From Paracoccaceae bacterium (GTDB taxonomy: Bacteria > Pseudomonadota > Alphaproteobacteria > Rhodobacterales > Rhodobacteraceae), in the NCBI GenBank assembly GCA_003567315.1, contig PWZT01000021.1:28636-92635 (forward strand): 64,000 nt of DNA, read 5' to 3'. Made by a program: the position numbers and the translations under genes. The notes beneath the pieces are model-generated. The model was not told the DNA's origin. It ran no database searches and saw only the letters and a list, made by a program, of their open reading frames with translations. The first letter of the stretch is position 1, and each line of letters starts with the position of its first letter. Shown here in pieces: positions 36,428 through 46,662 of this stretch.

Positions 36428-37429
36428 ATGGCCAGCCTCGACATTCAGGACGCAATCGCGCTTGTCACCGAGGTGTTCGGCAAGGCCGGGATGCCCGCAG
36501 ACCTCGCCGCCCCTGCCGCCCGCGCGCTGGTGATGGCCGAGCAGGAGGGCCTGCCTTCGCATGGGCTGGCGCGCGTTGCATTCTATGCGGCGCAGATGCG
36601 CACAGGCAAAGTCCGCGCGGATGCCGCGCCGAAGCTGGAACGCGATGGCGCTGTAATTCGCGTTGATGCTGGCTTCGGGCTCGCCTTCGCCGCGATCGAG
36701 ATGGGCGCGAAGGCCGCGCGCGACGTGGTACGCGATCAGGGCGTCGCTGTCGTGTCGGTCACGCATTCGCATCATTTCGGTGTCGCCGGGCAGGCGGTCG
36801 AGCCTTTCGCCCGCGAGGGCCTCATCGCGCTCGCCTTCGCCAATGCGCCCGCCGCCATGGCCCCGTGGGGCGGTAATCGCGCGCTCTATGGCACCAACCC
36901 CATCGCCTTCGCCGCCCCGCGCGAAAAGGGTGATCCGCTGCTGATCGACCTCTCGCTTAGCCATGTCGCGCGCGGCAAGATCATGCTCGCGCAGAAATCA
37001 GGCGACCCGATCCCTGAAGGCTGGGCGCTCGACGCGCAGGGCAACCCGACGACCGATGCCGATGCCGCGATGGCAGGCACGATGGTTCCGTCTGGCGGCG
37101 CCAAGGGGGCGGCGCTCGCGCTGATGGTGGAATTGCTGACCGCCGGGCTGGCAGGCGCGAATTACGCCTATCAGGCCAGCTCGCTCTTCGACGACAAGGG
37201 CCCGCCGCCCGATCTCGCGCATTTCATTCTTGTGCTTGATCCAGCCCGCTTCGCGCCCGGCTTCACGGCCCGTGCGGAGGCCATGTTCCAGGCCATAGAG
37301 GCGCAGGAGGGCGCGCGCCTGCCCGGGGCACGGCGCATCAAAGAGCGCGAAGGCCGCAGCGCGCGCATCGAGATTTCGCAACAGCTTCACGACACGCTGA
37401 CGGGCCTTGCCCGTGGCACTGACACTTAA
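36428..37429 (+). CDS. comC: Ldh-family oxidoreductase, probable (R)-sulfolactate dehydrogenase
   Basis: 333-residue member of the malate/L-lactate dehydrogenase type-2 (YlbC/ComC) family: PSHGLARVAFYAAQM, VSVTHSHHFGVAGQAVEPFA with the catalytic His region, the nucleotide/substrate segment APWGGNRALYGTNPIAFAAP, and GGAKGAALALMVELL. In sulfolactate degraders, ComC interconverts 3-sulfopyruvate and (R)-sulfolactate and is coded beside suyAB. The identity rests on that context, since the family also includes malate, ureidoglycolate and related dehydrogenases. It is first in the comC-suyA-suyB unit. Confidence 0.78.
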   Translation: MASLDIQDAIALVTEVFGKAGMPADLAAPAARALVMAEQEGLPSHGLARVAFYAAQMRTGKVRADAAPKLERDGAVIRVDAGFGLAFAAIEMGAKAARDVVRDQGVAVVSVTHSHHFGVAGQAVEPFAREGLIALAFANAPAAMAPWGGNRALYGTNPIAFAAPREKGDPLLIDLSLSHVARGKIMLAQKSGDPIPEGWALDAQGNPTTDADAAMAGTMVPSGGAKGAALALMVELLTAGLAGANYAYQASSLFDDKGPPPDLAHFILVLDPARFAPGFTARAEAMFQAIEAQEGARLPGARRIKEREGRSARIEISQQLHDTLTGLARGTDT

Positions 37430-37449
37430 CCCTAGGGAGAGAAAGCACC

Positions 37450-37746
37450 ATGACCGCGAATACCCATCCGCAACTGCTTGTGCATGACAAGGCCGACAAT
37501 GTCGGGGTTGTCGTGATCGAGGGGCTGACTGCTGGCACTGACATGCTCTGCGTCTGCACCGAAGACAATTCCGATTTCCGCCTGACCGCGAAAGCCGATA
37601 TTCCCATTGGCCACAAGGTCGCGCTGAAAGATCTGAAAGAGGGCGATACCGTCATCAAATATGGCGAGGATATCGGCCGCATGGTGGGCAGCGCCGAAAT
37701 CGGCGGCCATGTCCACACCCACAATCTTAAAACCAAGCGCTGGTAA
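37450..37746 (+). CDS. suyA: (R)-3-sulfolactate sulfo-lyase, small (alpha) subunit
   Basis: 98-residue SAF-domain protein, homologous to the N-terminal part of altronate/galactarate dehydratases. Recognisable SuyA features are [45 protein letters not shown] and the end [14 protein letters not shown]. With SuyB it cleaves (R)-sulfolactate to pyruvate and sulfite in the cytoplasm. It lies 20 bp after comC with a good AGGGAG site, and 13 bp before suyB. Confidence 0.92.
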   Translation: MTANTHPQLLVHDKADNVGVVVIEGLTAGTDMLCVCTEDNSDFRLTAKADIPIGHKVALKDLKEGDTVIKYGEDIGRMVGSAEIGGHVHTHNLKTKRW

Positions 37747-37759
37747 GGGGGCGAGACTG

Positions 37760-38941
37760 ATGGCTTTTGATTTCACGCAAGAAACCGTCAAGGCATGGCG
37801 CCGCGAGAATGGCCGCGTCGGCGTGCGCAACCATGTCGTGATCCTGCCGGTCGATGACATCTCCAACGCCGCCTGCGAGGCCGTGGCCAATAACGTCAAG
37901 GGCACCATGGCGATCCCGCATGCTTACGGGCGTCTGCAATTCGGCGAGGATCTGGACCTGCATTTCCGCACCATCATCGGCACGGGCGCAAACCCCAATG
38001 TCGCCGCTGTGATCGTGATCGGGATCGAGCCGGAATGGACCAGGATCGTGGTCGATGGCATCGCCAAGACCGGCAAGCCGGTCGAGGGCTTCTGGATCGA
38101 GCAGAATGGCGATTTCGAGACCATCCGCAAGGCAAGCTGGAAGGCCAAGGAATTCGTGCATTGGGCGACCGAGTTGCAGAAGGAAGACTGCCCGCTGACC
38201 GATCTCTGGGTCTCGACCAAATGCGGCGAGAGCGACACGACCACGGGTCTGTCCTCCTGCCCGACTGTGGGCAATATGTATGACAAGCTGCTGCCGCATG
38301 GGCTTTACGGGGTGTTCGGCGAGACCTCCGAGATCACCGGGGCCGAGCATATCTGCGAAAAGCGCGCCGCGAACCCCGAGGCTGCCGCGAAATTCCGCAA
38401 GACATGGCAGGCTTACACCGACGACGTGATCGAAGCGCACAAGACCAATGATTTGTCCGACAGCCAGCCGACCAAGGGCAATATCCTTGGCGGTCTGACC
38501 ACGATCGAGGAAAAGGCGCTGGGCAATCTCGAGAAGATCGGGCGGACCTCGACCTATATCGACGTGCTGGAACCGGCTGAGGCACCGGCCAAGGGCAACG
38601 GGCTTTACTTCATGGACACCTCTTCGGCCGCGGCTGAATGTGTGACCCTGATGGCGGCTGCAGGCTATGTCATCCATACCTTCCCCACGGGTCAGGGTAA
38701 TGTGGTCGGCAACCCCATCGTGCCGGTCATCAAGATCTCGGGCAATCCGCGCACGCTGCGTACCATGTCGGAGCATATCGATGTGGATGTGACCGGCGTG
38801 CTGCGCCGCGACATGACCATCGATCAGGCCGGCGATGCGCTGATCGAGATGATCAAACGCACCGCGAATGGCCGCTTCACCGCTGCCGAAGCGCTGGGCC
38901 ATCGCGAGTTCTCGATGACGAAGCTCTACCGCTCGGCCTGA
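37760..38941 (+). CDS. suyB: (R)-3-sulfolactate sulfo-lyase, large (beta) subunit
   Basis: 393-residue protein of the UxaA/GarD C-terminal family. Visible: the N-terminal [32 protein letters not shown], the cysteine-containing [20 protein letters not shown], and [20 protein letters not shown]. These match the catalytic subunit of sulfolactate sulfo-lyase, which binds iron. The start [17 protein letters not shown] at 37760 has GGGGGCGAG upstream. It is followed by a terminator-like hairpin before suyZ. Confidence 0.92.
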   Translation: MAFDFTQETVKAWRRENGRVGVRNHVVILPVDDISNAACEAVANNVKGTMAIPHAYGRLQFGEDLDLHFRTIIGTGANPNVAAVIVIGIEPEWTRIVVDGIAKTGKPVEGFWIEQNGDFETIRKASWKAKEFVHWATELQKEDCPLTDLWVSTKCGESDTTTGLSSCPTVGNMYDKLLPHGLYGVFGETSEITGAEHICEKRAANPEAAAKFRKTWQAYTDDVIEAHKTNDLSDSQPTKGNILGGLTTIEEKALGNLEKIGRTSTYIDVLEPAEAPAKGNGLYFMDTSSAAAECVTLMAAAGYVIHTFPTGQGNVVGNPIVPVIKISGNPRTLRTMSEHIDVDVTGVLRRDMTIDQAGDALIEMIKRTANGRFTAAEALGHREFSMTKLYRSA

Positions 38942-38962
38942 GCCTTACTTGATAGCTTTGAG

Positions 38963-38987
38963 GGGCGGGCAACATGCCCGCCCTTTT
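38963..38987 (+). terminator. Hairpin/terminator between suyB and suyZ
   Basis: Perfect 8-bp arms GGGCGGGC (38963-38970) and GCCCGCCC (38976-38983), loop AACAT, then TTTT. A partial terminator that would lower suyZ relative to suyAB, or end the suyAB transcript. Confidence 0.75.
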
Positions 38988-39009
38988 CCTGTGCCAGCCA
39001 GAGGGCGCC

Positions 39010-40020
39010 ATGCCAGACCTGACCTCCATCCGCGCCTTTGCCGCCCCGCTTTGGCCAGGGCTGATGCTCGCCGCCACCATCGCCGCCGCTGCAGCGTTTC
39101 TGGGCGCGCATTACGGTGCGCCGATCATGCTGTTTGCGCTGCTTCTGGGGATGGCGTTCAATTTCCTGCATGATGACGGCCCCTGCCGCGAAGGCATCGA
39201 GTTCGCTGCGAAATTCGTATTGCGCTTAGGTGTGGGGCTTCTGGGCATCCGCATCGCGCTGGATGACATCGCTGAAATCGGGATTGGCGGCGCCGGGCTT
39301 CTGCTGGGCCTGATCGCGCTGACCATTGCCACGGGATTCATCGTCGCCCCGCTGTTTCGTCGCAAATGGCGTTTCGCGCTGCTGACCGGGGGCGCTGTGG
39401 CGATCTGTGGCGCTTCGGCCGCGCTCGCCATCGCTGCCGTGATCCCGCATAATGACAAGCTGGAGCGCAACACGCTGTTCACTGTCATGGCCGTGACCGC
39501 GCTTTCGACCATCGCCATGGTGGCCTATCCGCTGCTGTTTCAGGTGCTTGGCTTTACCGAATGGCAGCAGGGTTTCCTGATCGGCGCCACGATCCATGAT
39601 GTCGCACAAGTCGTCGGCGCTGGGTTTTCGGTGTCCGACAGCGCCGGTGAAATCGCGACCATTACCAAGCTCTTCCGCGTGGCCATGTTGCCTGTCGTGC
39701 TGGTGGCCATCGTGCTGGTGCTCAGGCTTTCGGGCACAGGTCAGGGCGGCGGGAAGATCCCGCTTCTGCCGTGGTTCATGGTGCTTTTCCTCGGACTGGT
39801 CGCGCTTGGCAGCGTCATCGACCTGCCCGCGGGCCTGGTCGCGCAAGTCGATACGATCTCGCGCGCCTGCCTGATCACCGCCATTGCGGCCCTTGGCGTC
39901 AAGACCTCGCTCAAGGCACTGGCCGCCGTGGGCGGCGGGCATCTCGCGATTGTGGTGATCGAGACGCTGATGCTGCTCGGCCTCGCCATGATTGCGCTCT
40001 TGATCCTCGGTGTCTTCTGA
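39010..40020 (+). CDS. suyZ: YeiH/UPF0324-family membrane protein, probable sulfite/sulfate exporter SuyZ
   Basis: 336-residue membrane protein with about ten hydrophobic segments. It carries the UPF0324 hallmarks: LFALLLGMAFNFLHDDG, VLRLGVGLLGIRIALDDI, GGAVAICGASAALAIAAVI and GATIHDVAQVVGAGFSVS. Members next to suyAB or cuyA are proposed exporters of the sulfite/sulfate freed from the sulfonate. The start at 39010 is preferred because GAGGG stands before it and the upstream ATG at 38974 lies in the hairpin loop. Confidence 0.88.
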   Translation: MPDLTSIRAFAAPLWPGLMLAATIAAAAAFLGAHYGAPIMLFALLLGMAFNFLHDDGPCREGIEFAAKFVLRLGVGLLGIRIALDDIAEIGIGGAGLLLGLIALTIATGFIVAPLFRRKWRFALLTGGAVAICGASAALAIAAVIPHNDKLERNTLFTVMAVTALSTIAMVAYPLLFQVLGFTEWQQGFLIGATIHDVAQVVGAGFSVSDSAGEIATITKLFRVAMLPVVLVAIVLVLRLSGTGQGGGKIPLLPWFMVLFLGLVALGSVIDLPAGLVAQVDTISRACLITAIAALGVKTSLKALAAVGGGHLAIVVIETLMLLGLAMIALLILGVF

Positions 40021-40092
40021 GCTTTCACCGGATTGTGACTGCGCAAATCCGCGCCATGCGCCATCTCTGAAGAAACACCAGAAAGGTCTGCC

Positions 40093-40719
40093 ATGCTCCG
40101 CTACATCACCGCGCTGTTCCTCGCGCTGACTGCGCTTCCACTTCACGCCCAATCCCCCCAGACCGCTGTGCTCGCCGGGGGGTGTTTCTGGTGTGTCGAA
40201 TCCGATTTCCGCCGGGTGGAGGGCGTGACGGATGTGCGCGTGGGTTTCTCGGGCGGCACCACGCCCGACCCGGTCTATGAGGATGTCGTGCGCGGGCGCA
40301 CCGAACATCTGGAGGTTGCAAAGATCAGCTTTGATCCGAGCGTTATCAGCTATGACCAGATCCTGCATCTGTTCCTGCGCTCGGTCGATGTGCTCGATGA
40401 TGGCGGGCAGTTCTGCGACCGTGGCGATCATTACACCACAGCCATTTTTGCGACACCTGCGCAGATGGATCAGGCCCAAGCCGCCATCGCCGAGGCCGAG
40501 GCCGAGCTTGGCCAGAGCATCGTGACGCCTGTGCGTGAGGCGATGCCATTCTACGAGGCCGATGAATTCCATCAGAATTACGCCAATTCGACCGAACGCA
40601 CGCTGACCCGCTTCGGCTGGGTCGAGCGCCGCGACGCTTATCAACGCTACCGCCAATCCTGCGGCCGCGACCGGCGCGTGCGCGAGCTTTGGGGCGACTC
40701 AGCCGCTTTCGCCCAGTAA
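40093..40719 (+). CDS. msrA: Peptide methionine-S-sulfoxide reductase MsrA, exported
   Basis: Reduces methionine-(S)-sulfoxide in proteins. The 208-residue protein has the catalytic motif GGCFWC (residues about 30-35), EHLEVAKISFDP, DRGDHYTTAIF and EADEFHQNY. It begins with a Sec signal peptide (RYITALFLALTALPLHAQ), so it should act in the periplasm. A C-terminal Cys (YRQSCGRD) may act in recycling. Its 3' end overlaps the convergent ribokinase gene by 21 bp. The connection to the upstream sulfonate genes is probably only positional. Confidence 0.93.
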   Translation: MLRYITALFLALTALPLHAQSPQTAVLAGGCFWCVESDFRRVEGVTDVRVGFSGGTTPDPVYEDVVRGRTEHLEVAKISFDPSVISYDQILHLFLRSVDVLDDGGQFCDRGDHYTTAIFATPAQMDQAQAAIAEAEAELGQSIVTPVREAMPFYEADEFHQNYANSTERTLTRFGWVERRDAYQRYRQSCGRDRRVRELWGDSAAFAQ

Positions 40720-41577
40720 CGCCTCGATCTCGGCGCGGCGCGGCATCGCTGCCGATGTGCCGGGCCTAGAGACCTGAAGCGCCGCCGCTGCCGCCGCAAA
40801 GCGCATCGCCGCTTCGGGGTCTTGCCCCTCACTCAGCGCCGCGGCCAGCGCGCCAGTGAAGCAATCTCCGGCACCTGTCGTATCAACCACTTGCGCAGGC
40901 AGCGCGGGCACATGGATCTGAGGCGTGCCGCGCGCATGCCAGCTTGCGCCCTCACTGCCGCGCGTCACCACCACGGATTCGACCGGCAGATCCTCCAGCC
41001 CGACGCCCAGCGCGTCTTGCAATTGCGCGGCCTCAACGGCGTTCACGACCAGAACATTGACGAAAGGCATCACAGCGCGCACCGCCCCGACATCGAAAGG
41101 CGCGGCGGAATAGATCACCTCCATCCCCTGCCCCATCGCGGCCTCGGCCAGTGCGGCCTGATGCGCCGTTTCGTTCTGCAACAGGAGGATGTCGCCCAGT
41201 TCCGCCCCTTCCAGCGCCTTGAGCGCCGGACCCGCGGCCAGCGCGCGATTGGCGCCGGGGTGAATGACAATCGCATTCTCGCCCGCGCTATCCACCATGA
41301 TCACGGCATGACCCGTCGGCCCCTCCAGCCGCTGCACGCCCGAACACTCCACGCCAAAGCCTTCGAGCTGCGCCAGCGCTGAGGCCCCATCCGCGCCAAC
41401 AGCCCCGATATGGCGTACCACAGCCCCGGCCAGCGCCGCGGCGACCGATTGATTGGCCCCCTTGCCACCCAACTCCACCTCGTAGCTGGTGGCCGGCAGT
41501 GTCTCGCCGGGGGCGGGCAGATGGTCGAGCCGGTAGAAATGGTCGATATTGATCGAGCCGAAACACCAGACGGTCAC
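40699..41577 (-). CDS. Ribokinase / PfkB-family sugar kinase
   Basis: 292-residue PfkB kinase with signatures ELGGKGANQSVAAA (N-terminal PfkB motif), NETAHQA and VVDTTGAGDCFTGALAAAL (C-terminal motif with catalytic Asp and anion hole). The pattern, including GSINIDHFYRLDHLP at the N-terminus, fits ribokinase (RbsK), which phosphorylates D-ribose at O5. No sugar transporter is nearby, so the substrate is not certain. It lies 12 bp downstream of maeB on the same strand. Confidence 0.85.
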   Translation of the reverse strand: MTVWCFGSINIDHFYRLDHLPAPGETLPATSYEVELGGKGANQSVAAALAGAVVRHIGAVGADGASALAQLEGFGVECSGVQRLEGPTGHAVIMVDSAGENAIVIHPGANRALAAGPALKALEGAELGDILLLQNETAHQAALAEAAMGQGMEVIYSAAPFDVGAVRAVMPFVNVLVVNAVEAAQLQDALGVGLEDLPVESVVVTRGSEGASWHARGTPQIHVPALPAQVVDTTGAGDCFTGALAAALSEGQDPEAAMRFAAAAAALQVSRPGTSAAMPRRAEIEALLGESG

Positions 41578-41589
41578 AAGCGCGCCCCC

Positions 41590-43845
41590 TCAGACAATCT
41601 CGCAGGCCGCCATGACGGCCATGTTCATGATGTCATTCGCTGTCGAGCCCATGGAGCAGATCTGAATGGGCTTCGGCACCCCTGCAAGGATCGGCCCGAT
41701 CACGGTCGCGCCCGCCATTTCCTGCATCAGCTTGACCGAGATCGAGGAGGAATGCCGCGCCGGAACCACCAGGATATTTGCAGGCCCGTTCAGGCGCGAA
41801 AACGGGTAATGCGCGGCCGCAGCCGGGTTGAGCGCGACATCGACTGTCATCTCGCCCTCATACTCGAAATCCACGCCGCGCTTGTCGAGGACGCGCGGCG
41901 CGAGATGCATCTTCTCGGCGCGTTCCGAGACCGGGTAACCGAAGGTCGAGAAGCTGACGAATGCCACGCGCGGCTCCAGCCCCAGATGCCGCGCGACCGA
42001 CGCCGCGCGCGTGGCAATGTCGGCCAGATCATGCTCATCGGGCCATTCATGCACGAGCGTATCGGCCAAGAGCACGATCCGGCCCTTGTGCAAGAGCGCG
42101 GTCACACCCGCCACACCATCCTTGGCCTTGGCATCGAAAACATGATCCACCAGCCCCAGCACATGCGCCGATTTCCGCGTCGCGCCTGTCACAAGCGCAT
42201 CGCCGTGACCATGCGCCAGCATCAGCGCCGCGAAGACATGCCGATTGCGTGCGGCCAGACGGTGCACATCCTTCTGGTCATGGCCCTGCCGCTGCAAGCG
42301 CCGATAGAGAAATTCCTTGTAAGCCGTGAGATGGCGCGTTGTGCCTGCGTTGACGACCGTGATCTCGCGCACCGCATCGCCAAGACCAACCGTTTCGAGC
42401 TTCTTGCGCACGTCATCCTCGCGCCCCACGACCAGCGATTGCCCGTACCCGCCGCGCTGATAGGCCACTGCCGCACGCAGCACCCGCTCGTCATCGCCCT
42501 CGGCGAAGATCATGCGCGACTGCTTCTGGCGCGCGCGGGCGTGAATGGATTGCAGGATGCTCGCGGTCGGGTCCATCCGCGCTTTCAGCGCCTGGATATA
42601 GCCGTCCATATCCACGATCGGCCGCCGCGCGACGCCTGTATCCATCCCCGCCTTGGCGACCGCGGGCGGGATCGTATGGATCAGGCGCGGGTCAAACGGG
42701 GTCGGGATGATGTAGTCACGCCCGAATGTCAGCTTGCGCCCGTAAGCCATGGCGACCTCGTCGGGCACGTCCTCGCGCGCGAGCCCTGCGAGCGCCTCGG
42801 CGCAGGCGATCTTCATTTCATCATTGATGGCGCGCGCATTGATATCCAGCGCACCGCGAAACAGATACGGGAAACCTAGAACATTGTTGACCTGATTGGG
42901 ATAATCCGAGCGCCCCGTTGCCACAATCGCATCCGCGCGGACAGCCTGCGCCTCTTCCGGTGTGATTTCGGGATCTGGGTTGGCCATGGCGAAGATCACA
43001 GGGTTATCGGCCATGGATGCCACCATCTCGGGCGTAACCGCCCCCTTGGCCGAAACGCCCAAGAAGACATCCGCCCCCACCATCGCTTCTTCCAGCGTCC
43101 GCGCCTCGGTGCGCGCGGCATGGGCCGATTTCCACTGGTTCATGCCCTCGGTCCGGCCCTGATAGATAACACCCTTGGTGTCGCACATGATGCAGTTGTC
43201 ATGTTGCGCCCCCATGGATTTGATCAGTTCCAGACAGGCGATCCCCGCCGCCCCGGCGCCATTCAGAACGATCCGGCACTCCGCAAGCGCCTTGCCCGAA
43301 AGCTCAAGCGCATTGATCAGCCCGGCAGCGCAGATCACGGCTGTCCCATGCTGGTCATCATGAAAGACGGGGATATTCATCAATTCCTTCAGGCGGCTTT
43401 CGATGATGAAACATTCCGGCGCCTTGATGTCTTCGAGATTGATGCCCCCGAAGGTGGGCCCCATCAGCTTCACGGCCTGAATGATCTCGTCCGGGTCTTC
43501 GGTATCGAGCAGGATGTCGACAGCATTCACATCGGCAAAGCGCTTGAAAAGCACGGCCTTGCCTTCCATGACGGGTTTGGACGCCAGCGCACCGAGATTA
43601 CCCATGCCCAGAATCGCAGTCCCGTTCGACACCACTGCGACCATATTGCCCTTGGTGGTGTAGTCATACGCGGCCTGCGGATCCTCTGCGATGGCCTGCA
43701 CCGGCACGGCAACACCGGGGCTGTAGGCCAGCGACAACTCCGCCTGCGTCGCCATGTTCTTGGAGGCCACGACCTCCAGCTTCCCCGGCTCGGGCAGATG
43801 GTGATAGGCCAGCGCCTCTTCATTGGTGAATTTGTTGCGCGACAT
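41590..43845 (-). CDS. maeB: NADP-dependent malic enzyme with phosphotransacetylase-like domain
   Basis: Decarboxylates malate to pyruvate with NADP. The 751-residue protein has an N-terminal malic domain (LSLAYSPGVAVPVQAIAED; LPVFHDDQHGTA-type segment seen as IPVFHDDQHGTAVI), the nucleotide fold VLNGAGAAGIACLEL and, after about residue 430, a C-terminal PTA_PTB-like domain (RMIFAEGDDERVLRAA ... NLAIGL is absent, but NPAAAAHYPFSRLNGPANIL and SMGSTANDIMNMAV are present). The extra domain is usually regulatory and binds acetyl-CoA. Typical length for alphaproteobacterial MaeB. Confidence 0.95.
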   Translation of the reverse strand: MSRNKFTNEEALAYHHLPEPGKLEVVASKNMATQAELSLAYSPGVAVPVQAIAEDPQAAYDYTTKGNMVAVVSNGTAILGMGNLGALASKPVMEGKAVLFKRFADVNAVDILLDTEDPDEIIQAVKLMGPTFGGINLEDIKAPECFIIESRLKELMNIPVFHDDQHGTAVICAAGLINALELSGKALAECRIVLNGAGAAGIACLELIKSMGAQHDNCIMCDTKGVIYQGRTEGMNQWKSAHAARTEARTLEEAMVGADVFLGVSAKGAVTPEMVASMADNPVIFAMANPDPEITPEEAQAVRADAIVATGRSDYPNQVNNVLGFPYLFRGALDINARAINDEMKIACAEALAGLAREDVPDEVAMAYGRKLTFGRDYIIPTPFDPRLIHTIPPAVAKAGMDTGVARRPIVDMDGYIQALKARMDPTASILQSIHARARQKQSRMIFAEGDDERVLRAAVAYQRGGYGQSLVVGREDDVRKKLETVGLGDAVREITVVNAGTTRHLTAYKEFLYRRLQRQGHDQKDVHRLAARNRHVFAALMLAHGHGDALVTGATRKSAHVLGLVDHVFDAKAKDGVAGVTALLHKGRIVLLADTLVHEWPDEHDLADIATRAASVARHLGLEPRVAFVSFSTFGYPVSERAEKMHLAPRVLDKRGVDFEYEGEMTVDVALNPAAAAHYPFSRLNGPANILVVPARHSSSISVKLMQEMAGATVIGPILAGVPKPIQICSMGSTANDIMNMAVMAACEIV

Positions 43846-44043
43846 GCTGCAGCCTCCCTACCGCCTGTCGGATGTCATAACCGGCGCATGCGCGCATCAC
43901 AATGAAGCCGATGGAGCATGGTGCGTGTTACCGCAAACATTCATTGCCTGATAGTGCTGGAAGCAATGTCGCAAGCGCCCCCTTCCCCCCGCCCGCCGCT
44001 TTCGCTACCACTCGGTTCGTACCGACAGGCGAGGGATGCCCAA

Positions 44044-46662
44044 GTGAGCACCACCACCCCCATGATGGCCCAGTATCTGGAGGTGAAAGCCCAGCACCCC
44101 GATGCGCTGCTGTTCTTCCGCATGGGTGATTTCTACGAATTGTTCTTCGACGATGCCGTGGCCGCCGCCGCTGCGCTCGACATCGCGCTGACCAAACGCG
44201 GGCAACATCTGGGCGCGGATATCCCCATGTGCGGCGTGCCCCATCATGCCGCCGAGGGTTATCTGCTGACGCTGATCCGCAAGGGCTTCCGCGTGGCGAT
44301 TGCCGAGCAGATGGAGAGCCCGGAGGACGCCAAGAAACGCGGCTCCAAATCCGTAGTCAAGCGCGATGTGGTCCGGCTTGTCACCCCCGGCACGCTGACC
44401 GAAGATTCGCTGCTCGATGCGCGGCGGCACAATTTCCTCGCGGCCTTCGCCGAGCTGCGCAGCGAAGCAGCGCTCGCCTGGGCCGATATCTCCACTGGCC
44501 AGATCCGCGTCATGCCCTGCCCGCGCGCGCGTCTTGGCCCCGAACTGGCCCGGCTTGCGCCGCGCGAGCTTCTGGTGAGCGACCCGAAGGCCGAGGAAAT
44601 CCGCCCCATCGCCGAGGATATGGGCGCGGCCCTCACGGGTCTTGCGCCCACGAGTTTCGACAGCCAGGCCGCCGAGGCGCGGCTTTGCGCGCTCTACAAG
44701 GTGCAATCGCTCGACGGGTTCGGCCAGTTCAGCCGCGCCGAATGTGCGGCGCTTGGCGCGCTGGTGGATTATCTCGACCTCACCCAGCGCGGCAAACTGC
44801 CGCTCCTGCAACCGCCTGCACGCGACAGCGCCGAGGAGCTTGTCCAGATCGACGCAGCCACAAGGCGCAATCTCGAACTCACCCAATCGCTCAGCGGGGC
44901 GCGCGAGGGCGCGCTGCTGCACAGCATCGACCGCACAGTCACCGCTGCGGGTGCGCGACTGCTTGAGCGCCGCCTCGCCTCGCCCGCGCGCAGGCTCGAG
45001 ACGATCCTCGACCGGCAGACGGCTGTCACCACGCTGCGCGCCACCCCGCGCCTGCGCGCCGATCTGCGCGACGCACTGAAGGAGGTTCCCGATCTCGACC
45101 GTGCACTCTCCCGGCTCGCACTCGACCGCGCGGGCCCCCGCGACATGGCCGCGATCCGCAACGCGCTCGCGGCAGCGCAGGACATCGCGGCGCGGCTTGA
45201 GCCCGAGGATCTGCCCCCGCTCCTGCAGGGGGCGATGCGCGCGGTTACGGGCCATGACGCGCTGCATGACCAGCTTGACGCGGCGCTTATCGCCGAGCCG
45301 CCACTGCTCGCCCGCGATGGCGGCTTCATTGCGCCGGGCCATGACAGCGATCTCGATGCGGCGCGCAAGCTGCGGGATGAGGGTCGCGCGGTCATTGCCG
45401 GAATGCAGGCGGATTATGCAAAAGATACCGGGATTACCTCGCTGAAGATCAAGCATAACAATGTGCTGGGCTATTTCATCGAGGTCACGGCGACCCATGG
45501 CGATAAGATGCATGCCCGCGCGGATCGCTATATCCACCGCCAGACCACGGCCAATCAGCTGCGCTTCACGACGCCCGACCTGTCAGAGATGGAGACCCGC
45601 ATCCTCAATGCGGGCGCCCGCGCGCTGGAGATCGAGAAGCGGCTGTTCGAGACCCTGCGCGCAGCGATCCTTTCCCACGCGGGCGCTCTCACCCAGACCG
45701 CGCGCGCGCTGGCCGAGATCGACCTCGCCGCCGCTCTGGCCGAGATTGCGCAGGCCGAGGATTGGTGCGCGCCGCGCCTCGATACCTCCCGCACCTTCCA
45801 GATCGAAGGCGGCCGCCACCCGGTCGTCGAGGCTGCGCTCAAGCGCGCCGGCCAGGCCTTCATCGCCAATGATTGCGACCTTTCGGCGGAAGAGAGCGCG
45901 AAAATCTGGCTGCTGACCGGCCCCAACATGGCGGGCAAATCCACCTTCCTGCGCCAGAATGCGCTGATCGCGATCCTTGCGCAGATGGGGGCGCATGTGC
46001 CTGCGCGCGCGGCGCATATCGGGCTTGTCAGCCAGGTCTTCAGCCGCGTGGGCGCGTCGGATGATCTGGCGCGCGGGCGCTCGACCTTCATGGTGGAAAT
46101 GGTGGAGACCGCCGCGATCCTCAATCAGGCCGACGACCGCGCGCTTGTGATCCTTGATGAAATCGGGCGCGGCACCGCGACTTATGACGGGCTGTCCATC
46201 GCCTGGGCCACGCTCGAGCATCTGCACGACGTCAATCGCACCCGCGCCCTGTTTGCCACGCATTACCACGAGATGACCGCCCTTGCGGGCCGTCTGGCTG
46301 GGGTCGAGAACGCGACCGTCAGCGTCAAGGAGTGGGAGGGCGAGGTGATCTTCCTCCATGAGGTCCGTCGCGGTGCCGCCGACCGCAGCTATGGCGTGCA
46401 GGTCGCACGCCTCGCGGGCCTGCCCGAGGCCGTGATCGCCCGCGCCTGCGAGGTTCTCAATGCGCTGGAGCAGGGCGAAAGTGGCACCTCGCCCAAGGCG
46501 CTGATAGATGATTTGCCGCTGTTCTCCGCTGCAAGACCACCAGCGCCGAAGCCCGAGCCCAGCCCCGTGCTCGAAAAGCTGCGCGCATCCAACCCGGATG
46601 AGCTGACGCCGCGTGAAGCGCTGGACCTGCTTTATGAGCTCAAGGCTCTCAGCAAACCCTGA
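44044..46662 (+). CDS. mutS: DNA mismatch repair protein MutS
   Basis: Mismatch-recognition ATPase. From the GTG at 44044 the protein has 872 residues. It begins with [20 protein letters not shown] and the Phe-X-Glu mismatch wedge [11 protein letters not shown], then connector, lever and clamp domains, Walker [17 protein letters not shown], Walker [18 protein letters not shown], and the FATHYHEM motif. The GTG with GAGGGA upstream gives the usual length. In-frame ATGs at 43966 and 43918 would add 26 or 42 residues that look unconserved. It diverges from maeB. Confidence 0.96.
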   Translation: MSTTTPMMAQYLEVKAQHPDALLFFRMGDFYELFFDDAVAAAAALDIALTKRGQHLGADIPMCGVPHHAAEGYLLTLIRKGFRVAIAEQMESPEDAKKRGSKSVVKRDVVRLVTPGTLTEDSLLDARRHNFLAAFAELRSEAALAWADISTGQIRVMPCPRARLGPELARLAPRELLVSDPKAEEIRPIAEDMGAALTGLAPTSFDSQAAEARLCALYKVQSLDGFGQFSRAECAALGALVDYLDLTQRGKLPLLQPPARDSAEELVQIDAATRRNLELTQSLSGAREGALLHSIDRTVTAAGARLLERRLASPARRLETILDRQTAVTTLRATPRLRADLRDALKEVPDLDRALSRLALDRAGPRDMAAIRNALAAAQDIAARLEPEDLPPLLQGAMRAVTGHDALHDQLDAALIAEPPLLARDGGFIAPGHDSDLDAARKLRDEGRAVIAGMQADYAKDTGITSLKIKHNNVLGYFIEVTATHGDKMHARADRYIHRQTTANQLRFTTPDLSEMETRILNAGARALEIEKRLFETLRAAILSHAGALTQTARALAEIDLAAALAEIAQAEDWCAPRLDTSRTFQIEGGRHPVVEAALKRAGQAFIANDCDLSAEESAKIWLLTGPNMAGKSTFLRQNALIAILAQMGAHVPARAAHIGLVSQVFSRVGASDDLARGRSTFMVEMVETAAILNQADDRALVILDEIGRGTATYDGLSIAWATLEHLHDVNRTRALFATHYHEMTALAGRLAGVENATVSVKEWEGEVIFLHEVRRGAADRSYGVQVARLAGLPEAVIARACEVLNALEQGESGTSPKALIDDLPLFSAARPPAPKPEPSPVLEKLRASNPDELTPREALDLLYELKALSKP

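Noticed and set aside
44005..45537. A 510-codon minus-strand frame opposite mutS
   Set aside because: Antisense shadow; mutS on the plus strand has intact mismatch, ATPase and FATHYHE motifs.
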